From contig NC_135202.1 of NCBI RefSeq assembly GCF_050948175.1, forward strand, positions 10,602,001-10,666,000: DNA of 64,000 nucleotides. The letters run 5' to 3'. Both the position numbers and the translations under genes were made by a program. Under the pieces are notes generated by a model that saw only the letters and a list, made by a program, of their open reading frames with translations, did not search any database and was not told where the DNA came from. This DNA comes from Xylocopa sonorina (lineage: Eukaryota; Arthropoda; Insecta; Hymenoptera; Apidae). Of this stretch, positions 1-11,744 are shown piece after piece. How positions within the stretch are numbered: position 1 is the first letter of the stretch; each line of letters begins with the position of its first letter.

Positions 1-73
1 AGCTCCGGCCGCAATCCGAAATCAATAGCCTGCGGTCTGTCGCCGCTATCTGCTCCGCCGGCTCTACATTCCG

Positions 74-81
74 TATAAATA
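74..81 (+). promoter_or_regulatory. TATA box of a candidate plus-strand core promoter
   Basis: A perfect TATAAATA starts exactly 30 bases upstream of the A of an initiator-like AAGTCGCA at 104. The window begins 73 bases before it, so more distal elements cannot be judged. Confidence 0.45.
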
Positions 82-103
82 CGTATATACTTAATCGAGT
101 ATA

Positions 104-230
104 AGTCGCACGGTTCGAAGCAGCGCGCGAAGGTGCGAGGATCGACGCCACCCTCGCTCGAAACGGACCGCAGTTTCGCGTTCCAACTCCAGTCCACCGG
201 GTCCATCGTTTATCGTCCATCAAGCGGAGG
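104..230 (+). other. Candidate noncoding first exon (5' UTR) after the TATA box
   Basis: If transcription starts at A104, the transcript runs 127 nt to a good splice donor (GAGG|GTAAGA, GT at 231-232). The segment has no ATG, as expected of a noncoding 5' leader exon. It lies in the complexin intron on the opposite strand, so it could start a nested antisense gene or noncoding RNA. No matching downstream exon could be assigned. It rests only on the spacing of TATA, initiator and donor. Confidence 0.35.
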
Positions 231-231
231 G

Positions 232-3200
232 TAAGATCCTCCGGGTCGTTACAATTCTGACGTCTTAATGGCGGCGGACAGATCGCTGGCGACCCGTTAT
301 TCGAGCACCACGCTCCTGGTCCCCTGACCGTCTCGATCCCCGCCGTTTACGATCGATTTATATTTTTCTCGTTCGCCAGTGGTTTACGAGCGCCCTGTAA
401 TTTATCGCGCTCGTTACTTCCGGTCACGCGGCCGGCTGCAGCGAACGGCGAACGGACGCACGACTCTGGAGAACGTTCGATTCGACCCTCTCTCGCGTGG
501 ATATCAAAGACTCGAGGCACAGAGCGATGGTAACACGCTCGAGCGGGGTTCAGTAATCGCCTGGCACAAGGAATTCTCGCGCGTTAGATTATGCGCGCCT
601 CCTCGAGCCACCGTTTACATAATTCCGTAGCCAAACGATCAGATTTCCCGGGTATTACACGGATTCCCTGGTGCCGTTACAAGGCGGCGCCGCCCCTCCG
701 CGATTTATGCCCGCGGGCCCACGTCTACCCGTTTCCAACCCTCTCCTTCCCTCTCCTTCCGGATCTTCAGGGCGGCGCGGTAAAATCGTCGAGCTCTGGT
801 TTCGATCGCGATTTACATAACAAGTCGCGAGGAGGATCGGTCCGTCTGACGGGGAACTGCTCCTCTCTCCACTTGGTGGGCGCGAGGGCCGCGCGCTGAA
901 AAGGGTGCTCGCGATCCCCAGGGGTATTAAATTGTCGCGGCGCAGCCGGATTTAACGGGGTGCCAAGCCACGCGCGGGGACATATTTGCACCGCGTGAAA
1001 TGTATAAATCTGGCTGGCCTCCGCTAGCGAGCGATTTGTCCGGTTCCATGACAGGGATTAAACGAATTCGACCGTGGGCCGAATCCGTGACGCGTGGCTC
1101 TCGTATATACCCCAGCGTCATCCAGGGTGCAGTTTCGAGAATGGAAAAATAATAAAACAACTGCACTTCTAACGTGGATTTTTAACGCAAAATCGCAGTC
1201 GTTAGGACGCTCTGTGTCGCCGTGCCAGTGGTCTGGATATATCGGACGTTTAATAACGCGGGTATCCCGAAAATGCGCGAGCAAGAACGTTGTGGGAGGA
1301 ATTTCATAAAAATCACCTTTTCCCCTGGAAGTTTCCAACCCCGACGGGCAGAGTCGCGGTTCAGATTCTCCCGATAGCACCGCGGACCGCGAATTCCGTC
1401 GACGTAGCCTACGTTCATCGTGGAACACTCGCTGATAATAATTATCCCGAATCGAAGAGGCGGATGACCCGCCATTTCGAACGCCGCTCAATTCGACGAT
1501 GATACATCCCATAATCTCCAACCCTGTAACTATCGTTTCGAATAAATCTTCGTCGTCCGTCGATTCTTTTTCGCGATCTATCTCCGATACACCGTGAAAA
1601 CGTCAGCGTTCAAATCACCGTTTAAAGGGTTAATCGTGTTCGATCGCTTCTGGGATATTCGAAAATTCATTTACGAGTATAATCGATTAGAAAGTTTGCC
1701 TGGGAAAAATAGAAGGGGAAAAAAGAGAGGAACAGACTGTTTCCCCGATCTCGACGCGCAGCAGTTTGAAGCGGCCGTGCATTAAGCTACTCGAAGAGGG
1801 ACGAGAGAGGGAAAAAGTTGCGCGAGGGATCGTAGCCGAGCGATTCATAATACAGGCTAATAGGGTCTGCGCGTTAGCCATTGTTTCCGGTTCTGGAAAG
1901 TTTCGCCCGTTGGAAACATTCAGGGAACGACTGACAAGTATCTCGTCCGGGCGGACTCGATCCGATGCATTAATAACGCAACGATGGTGGGGATGCCCGA
2001 CTGGTCCAGCCAGATAAAGAAGAAAAATTTCATCTCGCGGTCGGCTCGCGAGCCTTGGAACAAAATAATCAGGCTCGTTCCTCGCGGTCGCCCTGAAACT
2101 TCCCCGCCGTGAGGTTTACAGCGTTTCCTCGTCGCGTCTAACTTCGACCAGTCGACGACCAACAACAGGAATACGCTTCCTCGCCGTGTACCAAGAAAAA
2201 GACCAAAGGAAACTTGCCCGCTTCGTTCATAATACGGACCTTTGGGGTGTCCTCGTTCATTCCCACCCCCGCTGTCGTTCTCGCGCGATCCCACGGATCC
2301 CTCAATGGAACTTCGTTATTTTTAACTACCGGAAGTACGCTCTAGACGTGGGACGATAGGATAAAGCGAGAAGAGAAAGGGAGAGCGGGTCGTGTGGCGG
2401 AATTTCAGGAAGCCTAAATTACGCGCTTATCTCGAGCGTCGTTTGAGACGAGGTGGCTTAACCGAATGCAAATGCCCCCGTCGATTCCCCTTAATTTCGA
2501 ATTCAACAGACCCGCCGCCCCGAGTATATCCCGCGAAACTTGGAATTAACTTCTAACTCCGCGGGGCTTTCAGAATCTCCCGGCGAAATTGAAAAAAGAA
2601 GGGAACGAATGGCACGGCGGCGAGTATTTGGCCCCGCGCGGTCGATGCGGGAGGATCCCCGTGGCGGGCGGGAATCCTGCTTGAATTCGAATCACGCGAT
2701 CGCGCGGGGCGGCGTGAAAAATTTCAATTAATTTCCATGGCGCGCGCGTAGCCGGGAAGTTTCTCGTTAATACGTTCCCGCGGCCACGTTCGACGTTTAA
2801 TTAATATCGTTAGGGCCGAAGGAGCCGCGGCTGGTCGGAAGAATTCGCCCGGCGAGCGCATTCGAGGCCGGAAACCGCGACGATTGCGATTCAGTCCGGG
2901 TATTAACGACGCGTTGGATGGTCGTTAAAATCTCGTTAAGTATTCGCGCTATTCCGTCCCGACTTATGCTAATGCCTCGGCATAATCCGCGGGAAGAAAC
3001 AATGCCTGTTCTTCTTTTCATTCTTCCAGCCTCCTCCGCCTCGTTCCCTCTCGCGGTACCAGGCGACCGCTTAAAAACTCGCCGCTTTATTTCGATGACG
3101 CCGCGCGAAATAGAACCATTACTATTCCACCCTCGCGGCGAACGCGACGACGACCACGACGACGACGACTCGGCTCGGCCGCAAATGGAACAGAGAAACG

Positions 3201-3243
3201 TACTTTCCCGGGCAAGTGATAATTCTTTAAATTTCTGTTCCAG
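232..3243. other. Noncoding stretch, no gene recognised
   Basis: CpG-rich intronic sequence. It holds a CT-rich run with a CAG acceptor-like end at about 736-770. A very strong minus-strand acceptor-like signal ends at 1700, but no complexin-like exon follows it. A short (GAC)n tract lies at 3145-3170. Open frames here are arginine- and serine-rich with no recognisable family. Confidence 0.5.
3145..3170. repeat. Short imperfect (GAC)n trinucleotide tract
   Basis: About eight GAC/CAC units in a row, encoding Asp/His on the plus strand in one frame. It looks like simple sequence rather than coding. Confidence 0.6.
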
Positions 3244-3293
3244 GCTGGATCAATTTATGGAACGCGCGTGCTTGCGGGGATGGAGCCACGCTG
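3244..3293 (+). other. Candidate 50-nt plus-strand microexon
   Basis: A strong acceptor (pyrimidine-rich ATTTCTGTTCCAG) and a strong donor (CTG|GTGAGT) bracket exactly 50 nt. All three frames are open. One gives WINLWNARACGDGATL and another LDQFMERACLRGWSHA. Neither is a family I recognise. At 3n+2 length it would shift frame if skipped. Paired signals like this also arise by chance in 64 kb. Confidence 0.25.
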
Positions 3294-4996
3294 GTGAGTT
3301 ATTAAACGCTCTGATTTCAGCCACGGTTTCTCGCGACTGGTTTAACGATAAGTAGTCGTGTAATGGCGCTGAGATAGGAGGCACGAAATTCACTGCTATT
3401 GGGCTCGTTTGTGAAACGATGCAAGTGTATTAAATGCCTGAAGTATCCTCGTTTCGCGAATCAATCACGTTGCCTTCTTATCTATTTTCTTGCGATATCG
3501 AGGAGTGGTTCGAAATTTCCTTGAGAAACTTAAGAAAACTACCCTCTCTACTGGCTAATTCCTTCGCACGACAAGCAGAAGATTCGCGAGGAAGTAAAAA
3601 AGTTCGATTCAAAGTACGAAAGAAAGGAGACAGCAAAAACGTGGCCTCGGATACGAAAAACTCGAATCGGTTCGACGAGGACCATCCGCGTCCTCGTTTG
3701 TCTCCAACGACGACGCTCTGTTCTCACCCCCGCCGCTGGGTCCATTAAAAATACGGCTGCAGCCGTGGGAATCTCGCGCGTTTTAATTTTCCGGAAGGGG
3801 TAGGATCCGCGGAATTAGTCGCCGGTAGTTCTAATTAGAGAGGCCGCGGTAATGAGTGAAAAACGGACGCGGGGGTCGCCGGCGGTGGCGGAAGGGTTGC
3901 TGGCGAGGACGCTGGGCAAACGATAGTCTATTACGGCCCGGCGCCGGAAAGAATTACCATGTTGACGAATGGATTTTCATTTTCGAGCCGTTTTCTTTGG
4001 GTCTTTGACGAGAGAGGCGTAGCACAAACCCACCCTCGTTGCTTGCCTCCAGAGACCTCGCGTTTGATGGATCTAATTTACATCGCATCGAGGCGAGCTA
4101 TAAAATCGTGGAGAATCGAGCCTGGCCTCCTCCACGGGAATTAGTTGCTCGTTTAACAGACTATTCCTCGACCTCTTTGAATCGCTGGCGGTCCTCGTCG
4201 AAGCGAGCGAGTTAATTGAAATAATATATCTGGACGATCTCACGGCGACGAGGGAGCGCAGACGGGGGTGCAGAAGACGCAGGGCGCGAACAATCGATTT
4301 CGTTCGAGAATCGTCGGCGTGGGCGAGTGTCGGCGATTGTTCCCTCGCGAGATAGACACGCGAAGCAATTTACGGGAACGCGGTGCTTTGAATAGCCAAG
4401 GAGGAACACCACGGACCCTCCAGCCGTTCGCATCCACCCTTTTGCTTCTCCGTCAGCTGCCGCGGCTCCTCCGCCACCCTCGCGCAAGGATTCCCCGGAT
4501 CGTTTCGAGGAGCGTTTTTAATTCCGCGATTCCATTCCTCTCCGTCCGGCCAATTCAGAGTTAATAAAGCGTCGTGCACACCGCGGCTGGCATTTTTCCG
4601 CGATCGACCGCCGCCCCCTTCCAAGACGAAGGGAAGGGAATTGAATGCGGCGAATGCTCATTTGGAGTCGCGCGCGAATGCGCTGCACACCATCGTGAGC
4701 CGCAACGCGCGCGCCTCCTGCACGGGGATGAGCAACCGGGGAGAGCCAGCGCGGGTCGTCCTGGAATCCTTAATATAGTCCGTCGAAAAGGGGAAAGCCG
4801 GACGGGGCTGCGGAAGGGTGAGAATGGCACGCGAAAGGGATGATATCTCGCCGCCGTGAAAATTACGTCCCGTGCGCGATATACCTCTCGCTCGAGGGTA
4901 AATAGAACCGTCCCCCTTGCCAGTGGTAGAGGGAGCCTTCTTTACCGAACGACTTCGTACATCTTCGGATGCAATAAGGGTTGTGTGTTTCGCGAG

Positions 4997-5024
4997 ACTC
5001 TCTCTTTCTCTCTCGCTCTCTCTC
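4997..5024. repeat. CT-rich microsatellite
   Basis: Imperfect (CT)n with interrupting T and G. Confidence 0.7.
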
Positions 5025-6500
5025 GTTTTAGGGGATTTTATTAGGCGATTTGGGACACAATTACCCGAGTATACGACATTGTTATCAGCGTCACTCGTGC
5101 TGCTGCATAATCGCAGTAACGGTTTCATTGTTTCGAGCCAGATATCGAAGCGTCAGCGAAAGCGGTGCAATTTAAATATCGCTGGTCGAATTAAGGACGT
5201 TACTATGCCGCGGTGCTCCACTCGGATACAATGGCCCCATTAATTATGTCATTAGATCGGTATGCCGGCTGGAAATGCGAATTATGCACGCGCGGATTCT
5301 TGGTCTTGTTCCTTGACCCGTGAACTCGAGGGAGGAAGCGCCGGTCTCGACTCGTCCTCGTCACGTCCGGGGGTTGACACGCTCGAATAATTTTGCGTAT
5401 CCATCCAAGGCCTCGATTTCGTGGTCCTTTCGCCTCGCGAGCCGACGGAGCTCCTCCTGTTCTGGCTCGATCGTGATAATCGCGGATGCGCGACGCAGCC
5501 GGCGGCCATTAATGCGCGAAACAACGACCCACTTTTCCAGTGACGTTGAATTATTTAAAGTTCAGATCGCGGCCCGCGATTGTCGCTCGGTTCGTTCGAG
5601 CGACGCGGAAAATTGTCCCGCGCTTTCCCCCTAATCCGTTTGATAAAACCGACCGGGCGACGGGCGATCTCGCGCGACATTGAAACGTCGGAGCATTCAG
5701 GGAAATCGCCTGGCAGGATCGTTGTTGCGACGTCAGAAATTGTGGCGTGCAGCAATACCGTAATCAGTGGAAACGAATAAAACGGCGGCGGTTCGTCGTG
5801 CCGCCGAGCGGAGTCACGCGAATCCACCCCTGTTTCGTCCCTTTAAACCATTTTCTCGCTCGATCCTTGCACACGAGCTTGTATCGCGCGTCTCTGTACT
5901 CCATCGTCAGAAGGTATCCACGGGTATACATCCGTGCAAATGATCCGAGCGAATTAAGCAGCGACCGATTAATTAACGCAGCCGTGGCCGTTATCGTGGG
6001 TCGCATCTGCGGATCCCCGTCGATCGATCGCCGAAGGAGACACGAGGGCAGCGTCGCGCGGAGTGATTGCAGCTGCAGCAATTAGCATAATCGCGACGAA
6101 GAGCCGCGCTCATTGCGCGACACAGGACGAACGTCCGTGGACGATCGTGGACGGTTTCGTTCGCGCGTCCTCGTCGACTAGGCTGCGATCAGGAGGAGCG
6201 ATCATCGATCGGTGAACGACGACACCAGGAGGGGTGCACGGACAAAAGAAGTCATTGGCGGGAATCGGCGGCGACACCCTTGATCGGCTACGACCATCGA
6301 TCCGTCCCAGCAACGGACACGCTCTCGATCCTGTTCTACGAACGGTTAATTTCGTCGAGCACGTAATTTTCGCTGGCCCTGCTATCGATGAAAAATTCGA
6401 GGAAAAGTGGTTTCCATCTCGAACGGGACGGGAACCTCGGCCAATTTGGTGGTGCGCGACCCCTGCTATCTATTATCCTGAACGGTTCTCTCCGTTCTTT

Positions 6501-6545
6501 TTCCTTCTCCTCTCTCTCTCTCTCTTTTTCTCTCTCTCTCTTTCT
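6501..6545. repeat. CT-rich microsatellite
   Basis: About 45 bases of (CT)n broken by short T runs; GA-type on the other strand. Confidence 0.8.
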
Positions 6546-7163
6546 GCCACGTTCTCAACACCAGTGTGGCGAGCGTTACGTTTCCATAAATTCAATTGAT
6601 TCGTATCGAGACGTCGATCGCGGATGGTTACTTTTTTGCACGCGGAAAATTTAATTCCCCTCTCGCGAATTGAACGAGACATCGCGCGTTATCCAGGTTT
6701 TATCGTGGACAGTGGCCAGGGGGGAATCGGATAATCGTGGCTCCGGTTTATCGCCGGCAAGTGGCGGTTAATCATTTTTTAATTATGTTAATGTGTCTCT
6801 CGATGAACGATTCATGTCTGGCCTGGCGCGCTCCGCGCCGCGTTGCTCCCGGTATCGATCAGCCCCGATGAGGGGGGGTAACCGTTGAATTTCATTGGAA
6901 ATAATCGTAATTGCCGTTAGTATAATTACGAGCGTGGAACGCGCGCGGTTCTTGCCCGTTCAGCCATCGCGATTCCAATTTTCCCCGCTGGAATCGGCCC
7001 GTTTCGCCTTAATAAACACCGTTCAACGGATTACGCCCTCGTAAAATCTCACTTTCAATCAACCGATACGATCGGAACGATTCCACGCCCGTCTTTACGC
7101 TTCCGTTCTCGGCTCCTTCGTTAATTAAATCCGTCGAATACCTCGCGAATTCGGTCGTCGAAA

Positions 7164-7185
7164 TCTCTCTCTCTCTCCCCCCCCC
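7164..7185. repeat. (CT)n followed by a C run
   Basis: CT repeat passing into eight or more C residues. Confidence 0.7.
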
Positions 7186-7232
7186 TGCCCTTTCTCCTCC
7201 GTACACACACAGGTGCTCATTAAATACCATAA

Positions 7233-7253
7233 CTCTCCCTCTCTCTCTCTCCC
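7233..7253. repeat. CT-rich microsatellite
   Basis: Short (CT)n, about 50 bases from the preceding tract. Confidence 0.7.
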
Positions 7254-10200
7254 TTGTTCGCGTTCCCTCTGTTGGCAAAGGGAAACTCGCGTCGAACTAT
7301 GCTCGCGGCGGGTCAGAGTTCACGACACTGGCGTATCGGTATCGATTACGCGCAGGCTGCGACGCGTACCACGAGTAATTGCAGTTACGATAATTAGCAT
7401 AATCAGTGGGTGGTCGCGTTCATGGCCGCCGGACGCTAACGATCGCCGTGCGCGATCAATCCGGTCGCGGAGTCGAAAAACCGTCTACGAAATAATAATT
7501 AACCGACCGTGTTTTACGATGGACCATCGAACATCCGTCTAGTCCTTGAAACGATCGTCTTGGCACGACGATAGATCGTTTTAAGCTGCTTATTACAATT
7601 TATAACTTGTATCAAGGCAGGGGACCAGAGATCGGTGCAATGATCCGCTGACGATTATTGATACTCGTATGAAAATCGAAGCGTTCCGGATACTCGCGCG
7701 TCCGGTATTGATCAGCGCGGTTTCTGAGACCACCGTTCGATCGACGGAAATCTCGATTCCCCAAGGAACGAGCAGCTTCCAACTACTCTGCGGGGGTTTT
7801 AGACTTCGCGTCTCTCATCTTCGCCTCGTCCTCGAACTCCGAGAGGAAAATTGACCGGTTGGGCGTGTCTGGATCTCCTTCCACGATAGTCAGAGGTGGA
7901 TTTCCGGTATCGAAAATGGCGGAAAAGCTCGTGGCTGGATCAGCAAACATTTGCGTAACAGGAGATGCCGTAGTAAAAATGTGGATCGATCAGCCTCGAC
8001 GTAACACTGTCATAGAAATACTCGCGCGGATGAATTCCACGAACGATAGCTGCAACCACCAATGGAAGGCGAGCTCGCGCTGGTAGCGATGAAACTCGCG
8101 TGCTCGCGAGGACAGATTCGAGCGGGAGAAGTCCTCGAGAAACGTTAATTTTCGGTTCTTCGCGGCACGAACGTGGCCAGGGGAAATCAATCGGTTAATA
8201 GTATCAGCCAACGGAATTGGTTCGCGGAACGTTGCGGCGTTCCGACGGTGGGAAACGGCCACGTGGATTGTCCGTGTCCGCGAAATGTCCGATGGCCGAC
8301 GGTAAACGCGGTTGCTAACTGTTTCCCCAACTATCGACAGAACTTTCTAGCCAGCTGGCCTGGGCTTTAATTAAATATCTCGAAACACGCCTCGCCGATA
8401 ATGCGAGTCCCGCTTCGGCTGTTTTTACGGGGATGCCGCCGTCACCGCGTCCATTTTGTCCCCGTGCAAAGACGAGCGTAGATTACGTCGCTTTCGAGGG
8501 AGGAAAATGATGGTTACCCATTTCCTGTTCCAACAATTTCTTCGCATTCTCGCCAGCGCACTTTTTGGCGATGTTTAATCAATTTCCTCGCAAACTAGAA
8601 CAGATCAGACTAGAATTTCGTCTGCTTCCTCGAATCTGGTCCACTGGGAGACCGCTTTCCGGTTGTTATTGATTCAGACAGTACTTCAACTTCGATTGCA
8701 GGCTGGACTTCAGTGCCCAGGGGACGGACGCGTTACTTGGCCAGGTGAAATACGTAGATTGGTTATTTTGCGAGAGTTATTCGTGTCCCCAGAGGTACTC
8801 GCAAGTTTTCCATCGCAAACAACCCCCTTCGCATAACTGTATATAAACCGTGTGTTAGTCGCAGCGGACGAAAATGCGGCAAGTTTCGAAAGCGCGGAAT
8901 AAAGACGAAACGCCGTGGCCAGGGTTCCGTCGACTCGACTGAATTCCGACGAAACGAACCGCGAAGTAATCGTCGAAATCACTCTTCCTTTCCCGGCGAA
9001 ATTCCTCGCGAGTAAAGTTTCATTTCCGACTGGAGAACGTCCCAGGCCGCGAATCCGGGGTAGCCGCGAGGCGAGGCGAGGCTCGCGGCGTGACCGATCG
9101 CTCGAAACCGTCACCGCGGATTTTATAAATGAGAACCCGTCCCGCTTTATTTTCCACCCGGCCCCGTCTTCGCGACAGCAATATCCGCGGCGGTCCTGTC
9201 GCCGCGTTTCGACGAAATTAAACCGGCAAGATGAACGAGCCGCATTTACGGGAACGGCCGAAAAATTCCCCGCGAACGTAAACGGATGTGCCTGCCTCCG
9301 CTCGCCCCGCGAGGTGTTCCCTTCTAAAACGGATCGTCTTCTCCATGAAATTCCCTTGGAAATTTCCAGCAGATCCGTCGAAACTTCGCGATCGATGATG
9401 AAACCTCGAGGAAAAACGCGAATTCAACCGCGACAGGTGGAATGGACCGATACCATCGCACAGTGCCGATCGCGCGACATTATTTTCGAGCTACGGAAAC
9501 ATGGATCGCTCTCTGATTATCGGCGTTCAATTAATTCCGGATAAATCACCGGCAGCGAAGATACAGCCGCGCGAGTGGAGTGCATATATTATTAATTAAT
9601 AATTTGGACGGGTGTCGATTTCCAGATTACGCTGATCCGACGTCAATTTTAGCGGCGGTTCAGCCCGCGCCGCCTATTGTAACCCATCGATCTCTCCGCG
9701 CTGAATCGCGTTCCCGATTAATCGGATGGATTTCCCCTCGCTCGAGAATTGACAGTCGCTAAGCGGCTAATCGCTCGACGCTCGTCGCGTCTTTAAAACG
9801 CGACTGATAATCACCCTCGTCGCAGCGCGTCGGCCAGCGCGCTCGTCCAACGTTCAACGCTCGCGTTACGCGTGAAGACGGTGGAATTCCAACAGAAGAA
9901 CGGAGGTGAAACAAAAAAATGACACTGCCGCCGGGCAGGAGAGGAATTCGAGGAACGCGACGCGCGCGTCTGTCAGCGAATCGCGCGGACGAGAGAATTT
10001 TCACGGGTACGCGGGTTGCTTTTATCGAGGTGACACGTAATTGCTCGCGCGAAATACGCTAAACGGCCGAGGTTTCCTCGTTGCCCAGCCCCTGTCACCT
10101 GCGTCACTTTGCTTATTTTTAGCCACTGTGCACCGCCTTAAAGCCTGGGCCACGTTTAGCCTCCGCCACCCCCGCGACGCTCGATCGATACGTCCGCGGG

Positions 10201-11723
10201 CGTCCAAGCGCGAGGAACTCGGCCTCGAAATATTGGCCCGGCCTAAAAAGCCAGCCAATCCTCTGCAACAGTGGAATACAGTGGAACGAACACTGGCGTC
10301 TCGAGGTTTCCCTCGAGACAATTGGGCGCGGAGGAAGGCGGAGGGTGGGATCGAGTAAACGGGTGAACGAATTAAGAAGTTCGAGGAACGCGATAACAAG
10401 CGTCGTTCTAATTGTCGGTGCAAACGCTCGCTCTTCTCGTAACGAAATCTCGTCTAATTAACCGGAAGCAAGAGTAACGTCTCGTTGCTCGACTGGAACC
10501 GTCGTCTCGCCGGATGGATTCTTCGGCTACCGCGGTACCAACCGCGCGAAACAGGCGTCAGTGTGATTAATAGGTCGCAGCTTTTGTTCTCATTTAACGC
10601 TGCGCAGTGCTGAGGTAGAAGGTCATCGAGTGCACCAAGACCTTCTGGTGCTCGCGTTCTCGAGGGAAAACGTTGGTTCTTTTCTTTTTTTGTAACATCG
10701 TGTTTCGAAATTTCGCAACCAACGTACTCGCGAATGCCTGCTGGATTCCTCTCGCGGTTGCGGGACGGATGGCGAGTTTATTTTTGAAAATATGGCCAGC
10801 GAAAAGGTGGATCGACTCGTCGCGGTTGAATGGCGGTCGATTTGCGTACGGTCATCGCTAGGGCCTCCGTTTGTTTTATATTTGTCCCGATGATTTACCA
10901 ACCCCGCTGAGTGATATTTAATTATTCCGGCTCGTTTCGCGCACCTGTCATCGGTTAATTTAATAACTCGGATACGTCGGACGGTGTCGCGCGTTCAAAC
11001 TAATTTTCAAATTGGCCCCCGCGGATGAAATCGGTTTTAATCGAGTAATTAAATGGGTCGAGGTGGCTACAAAACCGGACGAACCGGCGAAGTGACCACG
11101 CTAGAGCGGGTGCAAAAACAACCAGGAAATACGTAAAAAATAAACAGACACCGGAAACGACTGTAATTCACCCTCGTTTCATTAAAATTGAGTCGCGACG
11201 CGTCGACAACGAGGAGGACTCCGGTTCGCCTGAAGAATTTCAAAGCGATAAGGGACGACGAAGGACCGTTCGTTCATCCGTTTATCGTCGATCGAGCTGG
11301 GAAATTCGTGGCACATTTGATCGCGAGAATGAATGTCGTACACCAGGAGAATGGGATACCGACGGCGATCCGTGCTGTTCATCGATATTGCCGCGGCGAC
11401 AAACAATCGTCCCAATTAATTATGCGGCCCGTGATTTATTTGAGGGCCGGTCTAGGCATTTCAACGAGCCGTGCCGGGCCGCGCAGCTGTCTCTCTGCCG
11501 CTGACACGGGTGCGCCCTCGAAAACAATGTTGGGACACCGCGCGTGTACCATCGCCCGCGTGTCCCGTCACTGAAAAGTGGACGGCTTCAGATGAATTGC
11601 GTCCAACCCCACCGACCGCCCCGACATTCCCATTTTCTTTTCAGAGTCTCTATTTTTCCACGATTTTTCCGTTCTCTTTTTCTCGCGATCCATTCAACAG
11701 GGGCGATTAAAATCCCAGACTTG

Positions 11724-11744
11724 GAAAGTGGCGTGGCCACTTTC
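11724..11744. repeat. Short inverted repeat, 9-bp arms
   Basis: GAAAGTGGC and GCCACTTTC separated by three bases (GTG). Perfect arms; no known function. Confidence 0.6.

Noticed and set aside
1670..1700. Very strong minus-strand acceptor (long pyrimidine tract ending CCCAG) in the complexin intron
   Set aside because: Joined in phase to the complexin exon it gives KLSNRLYS and a stop, unlike any complexin, and no good donor follows. Kept only as a possible decoy site.
3145..3170. Asp-rich frame resembling the acidic linker of complexin
   Set aside because: It is on the opposite strand from the complexin exon and is a (GAC)n simple repeat.
10604..10660. TGAGGTAGAAGGT word reminiscent of let-7
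   Set aside because: Only the seed region resembles it; the rest diverges, and the local fold is two short competing stems rather than a microRNA precursor.
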